NCBI RefSeq assembly: GCF_030282825.1
Contig: NZ_JASTZU010000003.1
Coordinates: 1 to 46,444, forward strand
Source: Aquibacillus rhizosphaerae
GTDB lineage: Bacteria; Bacillota; Bacilli; Bacillales; Amphibacillaceae
Reading direction: 5' to 3'
Length of the DNA: 46,444 bases
The notes below the pieces were generated by a model. It worked only from the letters and a program-made list of their open reading frames with translations. It was not told where the DNA came from and did no database searches. The position numbers and the translations under genes were made by a program. Positions 8,467-17,778 of the stretch are shown here, one piece after another; position 1 is the first letter of the stretch; every line of letters starts with the position of its first letter.

Positions 8467-9588
8467 ATGGAAACAAAATACAATATTGTAAAGCAAGCTA
8501 TAAAGTCTAAAATACTGGATGGTTCCTTTCAACCCCACCAGAAAATAAGTTCGGAAAGTGAATTAATGAAACAATTCGAGGTTAGTCGTCATACTGTTCG
8601 TCTTGCTATCGGTGATCTTGTCAATCAAGGTTGGTTATATAGGGAACAAGGGGCAGGGACTTTCTGTGCAGATAGATCGAAGGAAGAAAATAAAGCAAAT
8701 GGAATGCCGCAAAAAAACATAGCAATTATTACTACGCATATTTCTGATTATATTTTCCCCTCGATAATTAGAGGTGCTGAATCTTACCTAAGTGAGCAAG
8801 GCTATCATGTTAGTTTGTTTAGTACGAATAATGACCATGATAATGAAAAGCGCTTTTTAGAAAAAATATTAACGCAACACTTTGATGGTGTGATTATAGA
8901 ACCTACTAAGAGTGCCTTAACAAATCCAAATATAAATTATTACTTAAATCTAGAACGTCAAAACATACCGTATATCATGATAAATGCTTACTATGATGAG
9001 TTAGAACCACTTAGTATAGTCTTAGATGATGAAAAAGGCGGTTATCTTCAAACAGAACACCTTATTAAGTTAGGTCATGAAAATATAATCGGTTTTTTTA
9101 AGTCGGATGATATTCAAGGTACCAAACGTATGAAAGGATATTTAAAGGCACATCGTGCTTATAATATTCCGATAAATCCAAACAATATTGTCACTTATAA
9201 ATCTACTGAAAAAGCAACAAGGCCGATACAAGAGTTAAGTAGTTATTTAGATAAGTCCAATGTAAACAAACCAACTGCAATGGTTTGTTATAATGACGAG
9301 CTAGCGATAAAGTTATTGGATGTTCTCAGGGACAAAAATATGCAAGTGCCAGATGATATTTCTGTTGTTGGCTTCGATGATTCATTTTTAGCGAAAGTTT
9401 CTGAAGTTAAACTGACAACCGTCGAGCATCCTCAAAGTGAGATGGGTAAAATGGCAGGAAAAGTAATTCTTGATTTGATTAACACGAATATTGGTAATCA
9501 AAGAAAAGTGGAGGAAAAAGTTGAATCAGTTGTATTTGAACCAAAATTGATTGTTCGAAGCTCCACTGCAGAACTAAAGAACAAGTAA
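8467..9588 (+). CDS. araR: AraR-type arabinose repressor (GntR winged helix + LacI-type sensor), copy 1
   Basis: The protein (373 aa) has the AraR chimera layout. An N-terminal GntR-type winged helix (about 1-70) has SESELMKQF and the recognition helix SRHTVRLA (40-47), ending in EQGAGTFCA. A LacI/GalR-type periplasmic-binding fold follows (about 80-365), with FDGVIIEPT, TAMVCYNDELA and SVVGFDDSFLA. The family binds TGTACGTACA palindromes and is released by L-arabinose. The gene lies directly after araDBA with its own promoter and terminator. A second, very similar regulator is at 19786. Which of the two is the main AraR cannot be decided here. Confidence 0.93.
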   Translation: METKYNIVKQAIKSKILDGSFQPHQKISSESELMKQFEVSRHTVRLAIGDLVNQGWLYREQGAGTFCADRSKEENKANGMPQKNIAIITTHISDYIFPSIIRGAESYLSEQGYHVSLFSTNNDHDNEKRFLEKILTQHFDGVIIEPTKSALTNPNINYYLNLERQNIPYIMINAYYDELEPLSIVLDDEKGGYLQTEHLIKLGHENIIGFFKSDDIQGTKRMKGYLKAHRAYNIPINPNNIVTYKSTEKATRPIQELSSYLDKSNVNKPTAMVCYNDELAIKLLDVLRDKNMQVPDDISVVGFDDSFLAKVSEVKLTTVEHPQSEMGKMAGKVILDLINTNIGNQRKVEEKVESVVFEPKLIVRSSTAELKNK

Positions 9589-9604
9589 CTTACTTAAAAA
9601 TAAG

Positions 9605-9648
9605 AACGATATGAATCTATCTGTAGATGGATTTCATATCGTTTTTTT
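9605..9648 (+). terminator. Terminator of araR copy 1
   Basis: AACGATATGAA pairs with TTCATATCGTT (9633-9643), extended by TCTATC / GATGGA, and followed by TTTTTT. Confidence 0.9.
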
Positions 9649-9663
9649 AATGGCAGGAAAGAT

Positions 9664-9733
9664 GCTTGTGCCGCATCTAGCTTCAGCGCCTATCCGAGGC
9701 AAACATTTTTATCGGATAGATGTTTGTCTTAAA
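9664..9733. repeat. Degenerate dispersed repeat, family 2 copy A
   Basis: It shares the scaffold TTGTGCC, AGCT-CAGCG, GGCAAACA and TAGATGTTTGTCTTAA, in order, with 21125-21216. GGCAAACAT and ATGTTTGTC can form a hairpin. This copy lacks the 3' part of copy B. Confidence 0.55.
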
Positions 9734-9812
9734 TTCCATTCTTAAGCGAGTATTTTGAACGTTTGTGAGGTTTGCAAAAATTGATTGATAAATATTAAAT
9801 TTAAATAAATAA

Positions 9813-9828
9813 AAATGTACGTACATAT
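9813..9828. promoter_or_regulatory. AraR operator upstream of the chemoreceptor gene
   Basis: AAATGTACGTACATAT has the full TGTACGTACA core and is the best single palindrome in the window. It is centred between 9820 and 9821, just before candidate promoter boxes. I see no second site about 42 bp away. Confidence 0.75.
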
Positions 9829-10039
9829 TGTCGATTTTAGTTGAAATTTAGTATAAATATAAGCTATTATATATACATGGTTAAAATGAATTAGATTAAT
9901 GATGAAATATGTAGATTTCTCCACTAAACAAGGACTAAAGTTCTACGTTTCATCAATCTAATGAAGTTAAATGGATATATTGAAATTAATTGAGGGGAGT
10001 GGGTTAACACTGTCTTTATGGGCAAAATCACCAAATTAA

Positions 10040-10053
10040 TGAAAGCGATAACA
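10040..10053. promoter_or_regulatory. cre box upstream of the chemoreceptor gene
   Basis: TGAAAGCGATAACA fits the CcpA consensus TGWNANCGNTNWCA at every position. It lies 52 bp before the start codon, downstream of the candidate promoter, a position suited to roadblock repression. Confidence 0.75.
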
Positions 10054-10104
10054 TGAGTGTGATAAGAGTTATACATACAAGTGTAAATTGGAGGAGGGGT
10101 TAAT

Positions 10105-11871
10105 TTGAAACAGTTTTTTAAGAATATCACTCATTTTTCAAACAAGCCTAGAAAAAGAAATGGTGTGAAAAATGGGATGTTTAATAATTTTAATATCGGT
10201 AAAAAATTTGGTGTTGCTTTAACAATTGTCTTTATATTATTTGGTATTTCTACTGCAATAGTAGCGAGTCTAATCGCTGGTATAGGAGAAAATGTTGATG
10301 CATTAGATAGAAGGTCTGATCGAGCTTTAGATATTTCTGAAGTAAATACGCTAACACAAACGATGGGGCTTCGTATTGCGAATTACGTCCATTATTCTAC
10401 GCAGTCTTATGTAACAGAATATAATGACCGACGTCAGCAATATAATTTGCTAATAGATAAATTAGAGCCTGAAATGGATACCCCGGAACAAAAAGAATTA
10501 CTAACTCAGGTAGTTAATAACAATCAACTAATTGATGAGAGGTTCACGCAAGATATTATTCCAGCTGTAGAAAATGGAGACTTTGTCACAGCAAAAAGGA
10601 CAGCTCAAGAAGTGGACGGTCTTCAATTAGAGACGGTTGTTATTTTAGATATACTTCGTGATATTGTGAATGATGAAAGTCAATTAGCGGTTGAAGAAGT
10701 GAAAGAAAGTCAACAATTAACCTTTTTTGCATTAACCATATCAATGATTGTATCGATAGTAGTAGGTAGTGTTCTTGTATTTTTCATTAGCAGGAAAGTA
10801 TCTCGCAATCTTAAAAAGGTTGTTGAGGTCAGTGATAAGATAGCGGACGGTGATCTTTCTATCCAATCAATAGATTACCAAGGTAAAGATGAAATTGGTC
10901 GTATAGCAACTGCAATTAATGTTATGGGTTCGAATTTAAGAACAATGATTCAAAATATAGTTAACGTTTCAGAAACAGTAAATAGTCAAAGTGAAAAACT
11001 CTCACATTCAGCCAATGAAGTAAAGTTAGGTTCTGAACAAGTTGCTTCTACAATGGCGGAATTGGCGACCGGTACGGAATCACAAGCTAATCATATCAGT
11101 GAATTTTCTGTGGCTATGGGTACGTTTAGTGAAATGGTGAGTGAAGCAAATGAAAATGGTGGACTTATTCGTCAATCATCTAATACAGTCTTGGGAATGA
11201 CAAAGAATGGTTCTAACTTAATGAATTTATCAATAACACAAATGGGAAAAATCGATCAAATTGTAAAGGATGCTGTTCAGAAAGTACAAGGGCTTGATGC
11301 TAAGTCTCAGGAAATAACTAAATTAGTATCTGTTATAAAAGATATATCGGACCAAACGAATTTATTGGCATTAAATGCGGCAATAGAAGCTGCTCGTGCT
11401 GGAGAGCATGGCAAAGGATTTGCTGTTGTAGCAGATGAAGTTCGTAAGTTGGCAGAGCAAGTTGGAGTATCGGTGAAAGATATTACAACTATTGTTCAAA
11501 ACATTAAAACAGAGTCAAGTGTTGTAACAGAGTCTCTGCAAAGTGGATATAACGAAGTCAAAGAAGGTACCAGTCAAATTAAAGCAACGGGTGAAACTTT
11601 CACTGATATAGATCATGCAATAAATAGTATGGTAGAAACTATAGAAAATGTAACAAACAATTTACTTAATATCACTGCAAGAAGCCAAGAAATGAATGCT
11701 ACGTTACAAGAAGTGGCATCCATATCTGAAGAGTCAGCTGCGGGTGTAGAAGAAGCTTCTGCCACAACGGAACAAACAAGTGCTTCGATGGAAGAAGTTT
11801 CAGGTAATTCAACTGAACTAAACAAGTTATCTATTAAACTAAAGGATATAATTGGAAAATTCAGAATTTAA
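10105..11871 (+). CDS. Methyl-accepting chemotaxis protein, candidate arabinose-locus chemoreceptor
   Basis: This is a transmembrane chemoreceptor of 588 aa: membrane segment 1 (about 36-58), an extracellular helical domain of about 145 residues (four-helix-bundle type), membrane segment 2 (about 206-228), HAMP (229-282) and a long coiled-coil signalling domain. The conserved hairpin tip contains [19 protein letters not shown] and [17 protein letters not shown]. It should signal through CheA/CheW, which are not encoded here. The start is TTG at 10105 after GGAGGAGGGG. An AraR-type operator and a perfect cre box lie upstream, so it probably responds to arabinose supply. Its ligand, possibly through a binding lipoprotein, is unknown. 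Confidence 0.92.
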   Translation: MKQFFKNITHFSNKPRKRNGVKNGMFNNFNIGKKFGVALTIVFILFGISTAIVASLIAGIGENVDALDRRSDRALDISEVNTLTQTMGLRIANYVHYSTQSYVTEYNDRRQQYNLLIDKLEPEMDTPEQKELLTQVVNNNQLIDERFTQDIIPAVENGDFVTAKRTAQEVDGLQLETVVILDILRDIVNDESQLAVEEVKESQQLTFFALTISMIVSIVVGSVLVFFISRKVSRNLKKVVEVSDKIADGDLSIQSIDYQGKDEIGRIATAINVMGSNLRTMIQNIVNVSETVNSQSEKLSHSANEVKLGSEQVASTMAELATGTESQANHISEFSVAMGTFSEMVSEANENGGLIRQSSNTVLGMTKNGSNLMNLSITQMGKIDQIVKDAVQKVQGLDAKSQEITKLVSVIKDISDQTNLLALNAAIEAARAGEHGKGFAVVADEVRKLAEQVGVSVKDITTIVQNIKTESSVVTESLQSGYNEVKEGTSQIKATGETFTDIDHAINSMVETIENVTNNLLNITARSQEMNATLQEVASISEESAAGVEEASATTEQTSASMEEVSGNSTELNKLSIKLKDIIGKFRI

Positions 11872-11897
11872 AAGGTTATCTATATGAAAGAAAATTA

Positions 11898-11934
11898 GGA
11901 TAGTTAGTTAGAATAGTAACTAGCTATCCCTTTT
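11898..11934 (+). terminator. Terminator of the chemoreceptor gene
   Basis: GGATAGTTAGTTA (11898-11910) pairs with TAACTAGCTATCC (11917-11929) with one mismatch, followed by CTTTT. Confidence 0.8.
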
Positions 11935-12046
11935 GTTAGTTTTACTAATGGTTTTGGAATAAGATGCTTACGTTTAGACAACGTCATGAAGAAGAAAAAT
12001 TACAAAAGTAAATAATTACTACTCAAAAGCATGAGGAGGGATATCT

Positions 12047-15007
12047 TTGGAAGTTAAAGTTATAGGTGTTCTAACACCTATATTAGATGGTTTTTATTAT
12101 GGTAACCTATTAACAGGTATCTCGAAACAAGCAAGAGAGTATGATGTGAAAGTAGTTGTAGTAGGAACATCTGCAAATTATTATTCAAATGCATTTGCTC
12201 TGGATTATGTCGATAGCTGGATTGTTATCATGGATGCCGTAGATCAAAAATACATTGATAAGCTCAAAACGCAAGGTAAACCAGTTGTGGGAATTAATAC
12301 TTTATTAGACTGTGACAATGCTATTTCAATTAATAATAAAAAAATGATGAAAAATGCAGTGGCGCACTTAATCGACCATGGGCATCAAAGAATTGCCTAT
12401 GTTGGTGATAACTATTTTTATGATGCAAGAGAACGTTTTGAAGGCTATCTTGAACAATTAAAAGATAACCAAATAGAATTTCAGGATACATGGTTTTATA
12501 ATACGTTAGAATTAGAGATTAACGACATTGCTCAAAAAATAATCGATAATAAACTGCGATGCACCGCCATTGTTTGTGTGAATGATAGCATAGCAGTCGA
12601 GTTAACCCATTATTTTAAACAAAATAATATAAGTGTACCGGAAGATATAGCGATAATAGGTTTCGATGACAGTCCTAATGCTAAATTAAACAACCCATCG
12701 TTGTCTACAATACATCTCCCAGTCAGTGAAATAGGGGAACGAGCAGTAACGACATTGGTACACGATTTTAAAAGTAAATTGTCGACAATTATTTCTACAC
12801 ATCCGGTATACCGAAAAAGTTGTGGATGTAATGATATAGGACTTGAAAATAGTAATGTTGACCAATCTGAATCTGTCAACTATCTAAGCAATATGGTTGC
12901 ACGAAATTTTAATTTAGGGCAGTTGATGCAATCGTCAGATTATAAAGATATTATCGACATGAGTTGGATAATCCACACCCCATTTAGAAGAGGGGTGTTT
13001 GGGTTATTAGGTGAAAACAACAGACAAGTTCTTGATATAAAAAAATATGTATTAGAAGTAGATAAAGAAACGCCGGTGGTTACACAAATGGATAAGTGTT
13101 ATCCAAATCAATTTCCACCCAAAGATATTCTCTTTGACGAATCTTTTATGCAAAATGAAAATGTAATCATTATTATTCCAATAATACAAGAAGGTAATGA
13201 ATTGGGTGTAATGGCTTTTGTTGGTTTAGAAGATGTTGCAAAACAGTTAACCCCGTTAAATACTACCTATCAATTAGTGAATTTTTTTGCATCATCACTC
13301 CATCGGAATGCTATGAACAAGGAATTAAATACGTATTCACACCAACTTGAAATTATTTCGCATATTATGTACGACGGGATATGGGATTTGGATTTTACAA
13401 CTAAAAAAATCAAAAGTCGTGGTGGAATAAATAAGAAACTAGGATACTCAGATGTTGTATTAGAAGTGTCCATATCCAAGGCTATGGAGAAAGTTCACCA
13501 CTATGATTGGATTGCAGTCGAGAATAGTTATTATAATCATGTAAATCATGGCAAGAGTTTCGAAGTGGAATGCAGGTTATCCCAATTTAATGGAAATTAC
13601 ACGTGGTGTTATATTACTGGACAAGCCATAAAAGATCCACATGGTGAAATTGTGCAAATGCTTGGGTCAATTATGGACATCTCTAAACGAAAAAAATCAG
13701 AACAACGTATCAATGAACTTGCGTATCAGGATGCGTTAACAGGTTTATCTAATCGTGTGTATTTTGAGGAGCAGTTAATTTTAATGTTAAAAAGAGCAGA
13801 CAGAAAAACAAACAAAGTAGCTCTTTTGTTATTTGATCTCGATCGTTTTAAAGTTATTAATGATAACTTTGGGCACCAAGCAGGAGATAGGTTATTAAAA
13901 TCCGTAGCAGAGCGAGTTCAAACTATTGCAAGTCAAGACTATTTAATTGCCAGAATAGGTGGAGATGAGTTTGTGATTGCGATACCGGATTTTGATGAAG
14001 TGAAAGAGCCATACAATTTTGGTGAAATACTGGTATCTACCCTAAGTTATCCTTTTATAGATGGTGCTATAGAATATCATGTATCTAGTAGCATTGGATT
14101 AAGTGTTTATCCTGATGATTGTTCGGATGCAGAAACAATGATGTTACATGCAGATATCGCGATGTACAGAGCAAAAACTACTGGAAGAAATCGCCTGCAA
14201 GTGTACTGTGATGAAATTATAAGTTACCATTCAGAGCACTTATATATGGAAAACCAGTTGAGAAAGGCGTTAGAAAGAAATGAATTCTCGATTTATTATC
14301 AACCAATATTAAATTTAAAATCAGAAGAAATATTAGGGTTTGAAGCACTATTAAGATGGAACTCTAAAGACTTGGGAGTTGTAAAACCATTTGATTTTAT
14401 CCCTGTAGCTGAAGAAACGGGATTAATAACCCCAATTGGAGAATGGGTTCTTTATCAAGCTTGTTTATTCAATAAAAAATGGAGTGACAAAGGGGAAAAT
14501 CATAAGGTTTTTGTAAATATCTCACCTCGACAATTAAATCATCCAAATTTCCTAGAAAAACTAAAGAATATCTTGAAGGAAACTAAAATCAATCATGATA
14601 ATCTTTGTTTGGAAATTACTGAAAGCGCAATGTTAAATGATATCGTGCACCATTCAAAAGTGTTTAACGAAATAATAAAGCTAGGAGTAGGAATAGTCAT
14701 GGATGACTTTGGTACGGGTTATTCATCACTCTCATTACTGAAAAATTTTCCAATTCAAATGGTAAAAATAGATAAAACATTTATAGATGATGTAGAAACA
14801 GATATAAAGGATAGATCTATTGTAGAGGCGATTGTTAACATGTCTCATGTTATGTCATTAAAAGTAATTGCAGAAGGAATTGAAACTGAAGAACAAATGG
14901 AACTCTTAAAGGAATGCAAGGTAGACTTTATTCAAGGTTTTTACTTTAGTAAACCATTACCATCTGAGAATGTAGAATCAACTCTATTAAATAATAAGTT
15001 TTTATAG
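12047..15007 (+). CDS. Cytoplasmic LacI-type sugar-sensor / PAS / GGDEF / EAL protein
   Basis: The protein has 986 aa and no signal peptide or membrane segment. Residues 1-255 form a LacI/GalR-type sugar-binding fold without a DNA-binding head (VIGVLTPILDGFYYGNLL, DHGHQRIAYVG, IAIIGFDDSPNAKLNNP), closing with KSCGC (257-261). A GAF-like region (about 285-430) and a PAS domain (about 435-560) follow. GGDEF is intact (GGDEF at 638-642); the usual inhibitory-site RxxD is not visible (ASQD instead). EAL is also intact (EAL at 766-768, NISPRQL, DDFGTGYSS, EGIETEEQ). It could make or degrade cyclic-di-GMP; the net direction is unknown. TTG start after GAGGAGGG. Position suggests that L-arabinose or a related sugar is the ligand. 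Confidence 0.9.
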   Translation: MEVKVIGVLTPILDGFYYGNLLTGISKQAREYDVKVVVVGTSANYYSNAFALDYVDSWIVIMDAVDQKYIDKLKTQGKPVVGINTLLDCDNAISINNKKMMKNAVAHLIDHGHQRIAYVGDNYFYDARERFEGYLEQLKDNQIEFQDTWFYNTLELEINDIAQKIIDNKLRCTAIVCVNDSIAVELTHYFKQNNISVPEDIAIIGFDDSPNAKLNNPSLSTIHLPVSEIGERAVTTLVHDFKSKLSTIISTHPVYRKSCGCNDIGLENSNVDQSESVNYLSNMVARNFNLGQLMQSSDYKDIIDMSWIIHTPFRRGVFGLLGENNRQVLDIKKYVLEVDKETPVVTQMDKCYPNQFPPKDILFDESFMQNENVIIIIPIIQEGNELGVMAFVGLEDVAKQLTPLNTTYQLVNFFASSLHRNAMNKELNTYSHQLEIISHIMYDGIWDLDFTTKKIKSRGGINKKLGYSDVVLEVSISKAMEKVHHYDWIAVENSYYNHVNHGKSFEVECRLSQFNGNYTWCYITGQAIKDPHGEIVQMLGSIMDISKRKKSEQRINELAYQDALTGLSNRVYFEEQLILMLKRADRKTNKVALLLFDLDRFKVINDNFGHQAGDRLLKSVAERVQTIASQDYLIARIGGDEFVIAIPDFDEVKEPYNFGEILVSTLSYPFIDGAIEYHVSSSIGLSVYPDDCSDAETMMLHADIAMYRAKTTGRNRLQVYCDEIISYHSEHLYMENQLRKALERNEFSIYYQPILNLKSEEILGFEALLRWNSKDLGVVKPFDFIPVAEETGLITPIGEWVLYQACLFNKKWSDKGENHKVFVNISPRQLNHPNFLEKLKNILKETKINHDNLCLEITESAMLNDIVHHSKVFNEIIKLGVGIVMDDFGTGYSSLSLLKNFPIQMVKIDKTFIDDVETDIKDRSIVEAIVNMSHVMSLKVIAEGIETEEQMELLKECKVDFIQGFYFSKPLPSENVESTLLNNKFL

Positions 15008-15025
15008 ATGTGAAAACCTGTACGA

Positions 15026-15041
15026 AAAGGTACGTATGAAT
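15026..15041. promoter_or_regulatory. Weak AraR-like palindrome before ABC module 1
   Basis: AAAGGTACGTATGAAT keeps the GTACGTA core but has poorer flanks. It is centred about 55 bp upstream of the -35 box, so its role is uncertain. Confidence 0.4.
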
Positions 15042-15088
15042 GAAAAAAATATTCTTTTCATAAGTGACATTTTTCTACAAAAAAGTGA

Positions 15089-15117
15089 TTGACACGTCCG
15101 AACAAGTGTATTATATT
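15089..15117 (+). promoter_or_regulatory. Promoter of ABC module 1
   Basis: TTGACA (15089-15094), a 17-bp spacer and TATATT (15112-15117). The start site predicted near 15124 leaves a leader of about 135 nt before the binding-protein gene. Confidence 0.8.
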
Positions 15118-15127
15118 AAATACATGA

Positions 15128-15141
15128 AGTATGCGTTTTCA
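15128..15141. promoter_or_regulatory. Possible cre box of ABC module 1
   Basis: AGTATGCGTTTTCA matches the cre consensus with two deviations and lies about 5-18 bp past the predicted start, a usual place for CcpA repression. Confidence 0.45.
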
Positions 15142-15258
15142 CTTCTGTCACAAGCGAGTTTAGAGGGGGAACACTTATTTTTTTGAGAAACATGTAAGGG
15201 TTTGCAATTAGCGCTAGTTATGTAGTTCATTTTAATTAAAGATACGGAGGAAAAAGAA

Positions 15259-16620
15259 ATGAAAAAGAAGTCTTATCGTATAGTTACTGCATTATTATTA
15301 ATCTCTATTTTATTGTTGAGTGCTTGTGCTGGCGGTGGAAGTGAAAAAGCTTCTGGAAGTAAAAGTGATGATGGAAAAAAAGAGTTAACCTTTATGTTTA
15401 GAGGTGGAGAAGCTGAAGAGGAAGCTTATGGTAAAGCAATTGACAAGTTTGAAGAAGAAAATCCTGGTGTAACTGTTAAGATGATTGTTACAGCGGCTGA
15501 TCAATATGCAACAAAATTAAAAGCGTCAATTACAGGTAACCAAGTACCTGACGTATTCTATATAGAACCTGGAACTGTAAGGTCTTATGTTCATAGTAAT
15601 GTGTTGTTAGATTTAACAGAGTACGTAGAGAATAATGAAAATATTAACCTAGATAATATCTGGAAATTTGGAGTAGATACTTATCGTTTTGATGGTGAAA
15701 CACAAGGTAAAGGTAGTATCTATGCAATGCCTAAAGATGTTGGTCCTTTTTCTCTAGGTTATAACAAAACAATGTTTGAAGAAGCAGGTTTAGAATTACC
15801 GGATAAAGATACGCCTATGACTTGGGATGAATTTATTAAAGCTAACCAAGCGTTAACAAAAGATACTGATGGAGATGGCAAAATTGATCAGTATGGTACA
15901 GGCTTCAACGTGAACTGGGTATTACAACCTTTCGTATGGAGTAACGGCGGAGATTTCCTTGATGAAACTCAAACAAAAGTAACCGTTGATACACCAGAAT
16001 TTGCAGAAGCATTACAATGGTTTGCAGATCACCAAAATGTGTATGAAATAACACCTTCCATTGAAGATGCACAAACGTTAGACACATATCAAAGATGGAT
16101 GCAAGGTCAGTTAGCTTTCTTCCCAGTAGCGCCTTGGGATTTAGCAACGTTTGATACAGAGTTAGATTTTGAGTATGATGTTATCCCTTATCCAGCAGGA
16201 AAAACTGGTGAATCAGCTGCATGGATTGGCTCTTTAGGAATTGCAGTAGGACAAAACACAGAGCATCCTGATTTGGCTACTGAACTAGTTTATTATTTAA
16301 CTGCTTCTGAAGAAGGGCAACAAGCACTTTCTGATGCTAGAATTCAGATTCCAAACTTAAAGGATATGGCTGCTGAATGGGCTGCAGATGACACAATGGC
16401 TCCTGAAAATAAAGAAGAGTATTTACAAATTGTAGAAGAGTATGGTCACGCATTACCAGCTAATAACACGTACAATGCAGAGTGGTATGATTATTTCTTC
16501 ACCAATGTTCAACCCGTTTTAGACGGTGACAAAACTGCTGCAGAATATGTAAAAGAAATTCAACCGAAAATGCAAGAGTTTCTTGATAATGCAAGACAAT
16601 TAGAAGAGCAAGCTAAGTAA
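15259..16620 (+). CDS. ABC sugar-binding lipoprotein, module 1
   Basis: This is a family 1 extracellular solute-binding lipoprotein of 453 aa. The signal peptide ends in the lipobox LLSAC, giving lipidated Cys22, followed by a Gly/Ser/Lys linker. Conserved features include [31 protein letters not shown] and [21 protein letters not shown] resembles an EF-hand-like calcium loop, seen in several sugar-binding proteins. It should capture an oligosaccharide at the outer membrane face and pass it to the two permeases downstream. It is not closely similar to the two AraN-like proteins of modules 2 and 3, so its ligand may differ. The locus suggests an arabinose-containing oligosaccharide. Confidence 0.88.
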   Translation: MKKKSYRIVTALLLISILLLSACAGGGSEKASGSKSDDGKKELTFMFRGGEAEEEAYGKAIDKFEEENPGVTVKMIVTAADQYATKLKASITGNQVPDVFYIEPGTVRSYVHSNVLLDLTEYVENNENINLDNIWKFGVDTYRFDGETQGKGSIYAMPKDVGPFSLGYNKTMFEEAGLELPDKDTPMTWDEFIKANQALTKDTDGDGKIDQYGTGFNVNWVLQPFVWSNGGDFLDETQTKVTVDTPEFAEALQWFADHQNVYEITPSIEDAQTLDTYQRWMQGQLAFFPVAPWDLATFDTELDFEYDVIPYPAGKTGESAAWIGSLGIAVGQNTEHPDLATELVYYLTASEEGQQALSDARIQIPNLKDMAAEWAADDTMAPENKEEYLQIVEEYGHALPANNTYNAEWYDYFFTNVQPVLDGDKTAAEYVKEIQPKMQEFLDNARQLEEQAK

Positions 16621-16659
16621 AGTAATTTAATATTACTAAGTAACTAGATGGTTGGCATT

Positions 16660-16724
16660 ACGGGGAATGATGTTACGTTCTTTTAAATAACTATAAGAGC
16701 TGGCATCATTTCTCGTTTTTATTT
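16660..16724 (+). terminator. Hairpin between binding protein and permeases, module 1
   Basis: ACGGGGAATGATG (16660-16672) pairs with CATCATTTCTCGT (16704-16716), using two G-U pairs, over a 31-nt loop, then TTTTATTT. It probably reduces transcription into the permease genes or protects the upstream mRNA. Confidence 0.65.
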
Positions 16725-16766
16725 AAAAATTTAATATTAATGTAATAGTCAGGGGTGAACAGCCGA

Positions 16767-17732
16767 ATGGAAACAGCAAAAGTTGAAGTGAATAAAAACT
16801 TACAACCAAACGTAGACGCGAGTAAAAATTCTAAAAGAGTAAAAAAGAAAAAATCAAACTTTTACAAAAAAGAATCAAGAGCAGCATTAATATTTATATT
16901 GTCTCCTTTAATAGGGTATTTAATATTCACTTTATATCCATTTCTTTTCTCAATATATGCATCATTCACAGCTTGGAATGGTTTAGGTTCTATGAACTTT
17001 GTTGGTATAGATAACTACGTTAAGTTATTTACAGATGATTATTTTGGAAGATCTCTATTTAATACATTGTTCATGATGGTAGGGATACCAATCGGTTTAT
17101 TAGTTTCATTAATGTTAGCGATGGGACTTAACCGTAAAATTCCAGGAACAACAACATTTCGAGTAATCTATTATATTCCGGTTATTTCCTCTCTAGCAGC
17201 AATATCAGTGCTATGGCAATGGGCTTATAATGGGGATTACGGGTTAGTAAACCAATTTTTATCGGTTATTGGAATCGATGGCCCTAACTGGTTGCAAAAC
17301 AAAGATACAGTTAAACCAGCGTTAATGATTATGGCAATTTGGAAAGGCTTAGGATTTTCCATGTTACTATATTTAGCTGCACTTCAAAGTGTGCCTAGAA
17401 TCTACTATGAAGCTGCAGAATTAGATGGGGCAAATGCATTTCAACGGTTTAAGAATATTACTTGGCCAATGGTAAAGCCTGTTACGTTTTTCTTAGTTAT
17501 CACAAACATTATTGGTGGAGCGCAAATGTTTACAGAAGTAAATATAATGACGCCAACAGGTGGTCCTGAATATAGTTCAGCAACTGTTGTATTCTATATT
17601 TGGCAAAAAGCTTTTAATAACTTACAAATGGGTTACGCATCTACAATGTCCGTAGTATTAGGTTTAATTATATTTATTGTTACACTTATTCAGTTTAAGC
17701 TAAACGATAGATCATCGTTTGAAATCGATTGA
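16767..17732 (+). CDS. ABC sugar permease (MalF/AraP type), module 1
   Basis: This inner-membrane permease of the CUT1 sugar ABC class has about six membrane segments after a basic N-terminal tail. It has LSPLIGYLIFTLYPFLFSIY at the first segment and the ATPase-contact EAA loop YYEAAELDGANAFQRFKNI. I start it at ATG 16767 because AGGGGTG (16751-16757) is correctly spaced for it; the in-frame GTG at 16755 overlaps that ribosome site. Its partner is the permease at 17779. No ATPase gene follows. Confidence 0.93.
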   Translation: METAKVEVNKNLQPNVDASKNSKRVKKKKSNFYKKESRAALIFILSPLIGYLIFTLYPFLFSIYASFTAWNGLGSMNFVGIDNYVKLFTDDYFGRSLFNTLFMMVGIPIGLLVSLMLAMGLNRKIPGTTTFRVIYYIPVISSLAAISVLWQWAYNGDYGLVNQFLSVIGIDGPNWLQNKDTVKPALMIMAIWKGLGFSMLLYLAALQSVPRIYYEAAELDGANAFQRFKNITWPMVKPVTFFLVITNIIGGAQMFTEVNIMTPTGGPEYSSATVVFYIWQKAFNNLQMGYASTMSVVLGLIIFIVTLIQFKLNDRSSFEID

Positions 17733-17778
17733 GTATAACAACTAGTCTTATATAAATTTTGAAATTGAGGTGAGTTAG

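Larger units (their letters stand above)
9734..10104. other. Regulatory leader of the chemoreceptor gene
   Basis: No gene is visible. The stretch holds an AraR-type operator (9813-9828), possible -35/-10 boxes TTGAAA (9841-9846) and TATTAT (9865-9870) with 18-bp spacing, and a cre box (10040-10053). The predicted untranslated leader is over 200 nt. Confidence 0.55.

Noticed and set aside
11963-12010. 15-codon open frame (starts MLTFRQRHEE) before the GGDEF/EAL gene
   Set aside because: No ribosome site, and no sign of a leader peptide with regulatory codons or an attenuator.
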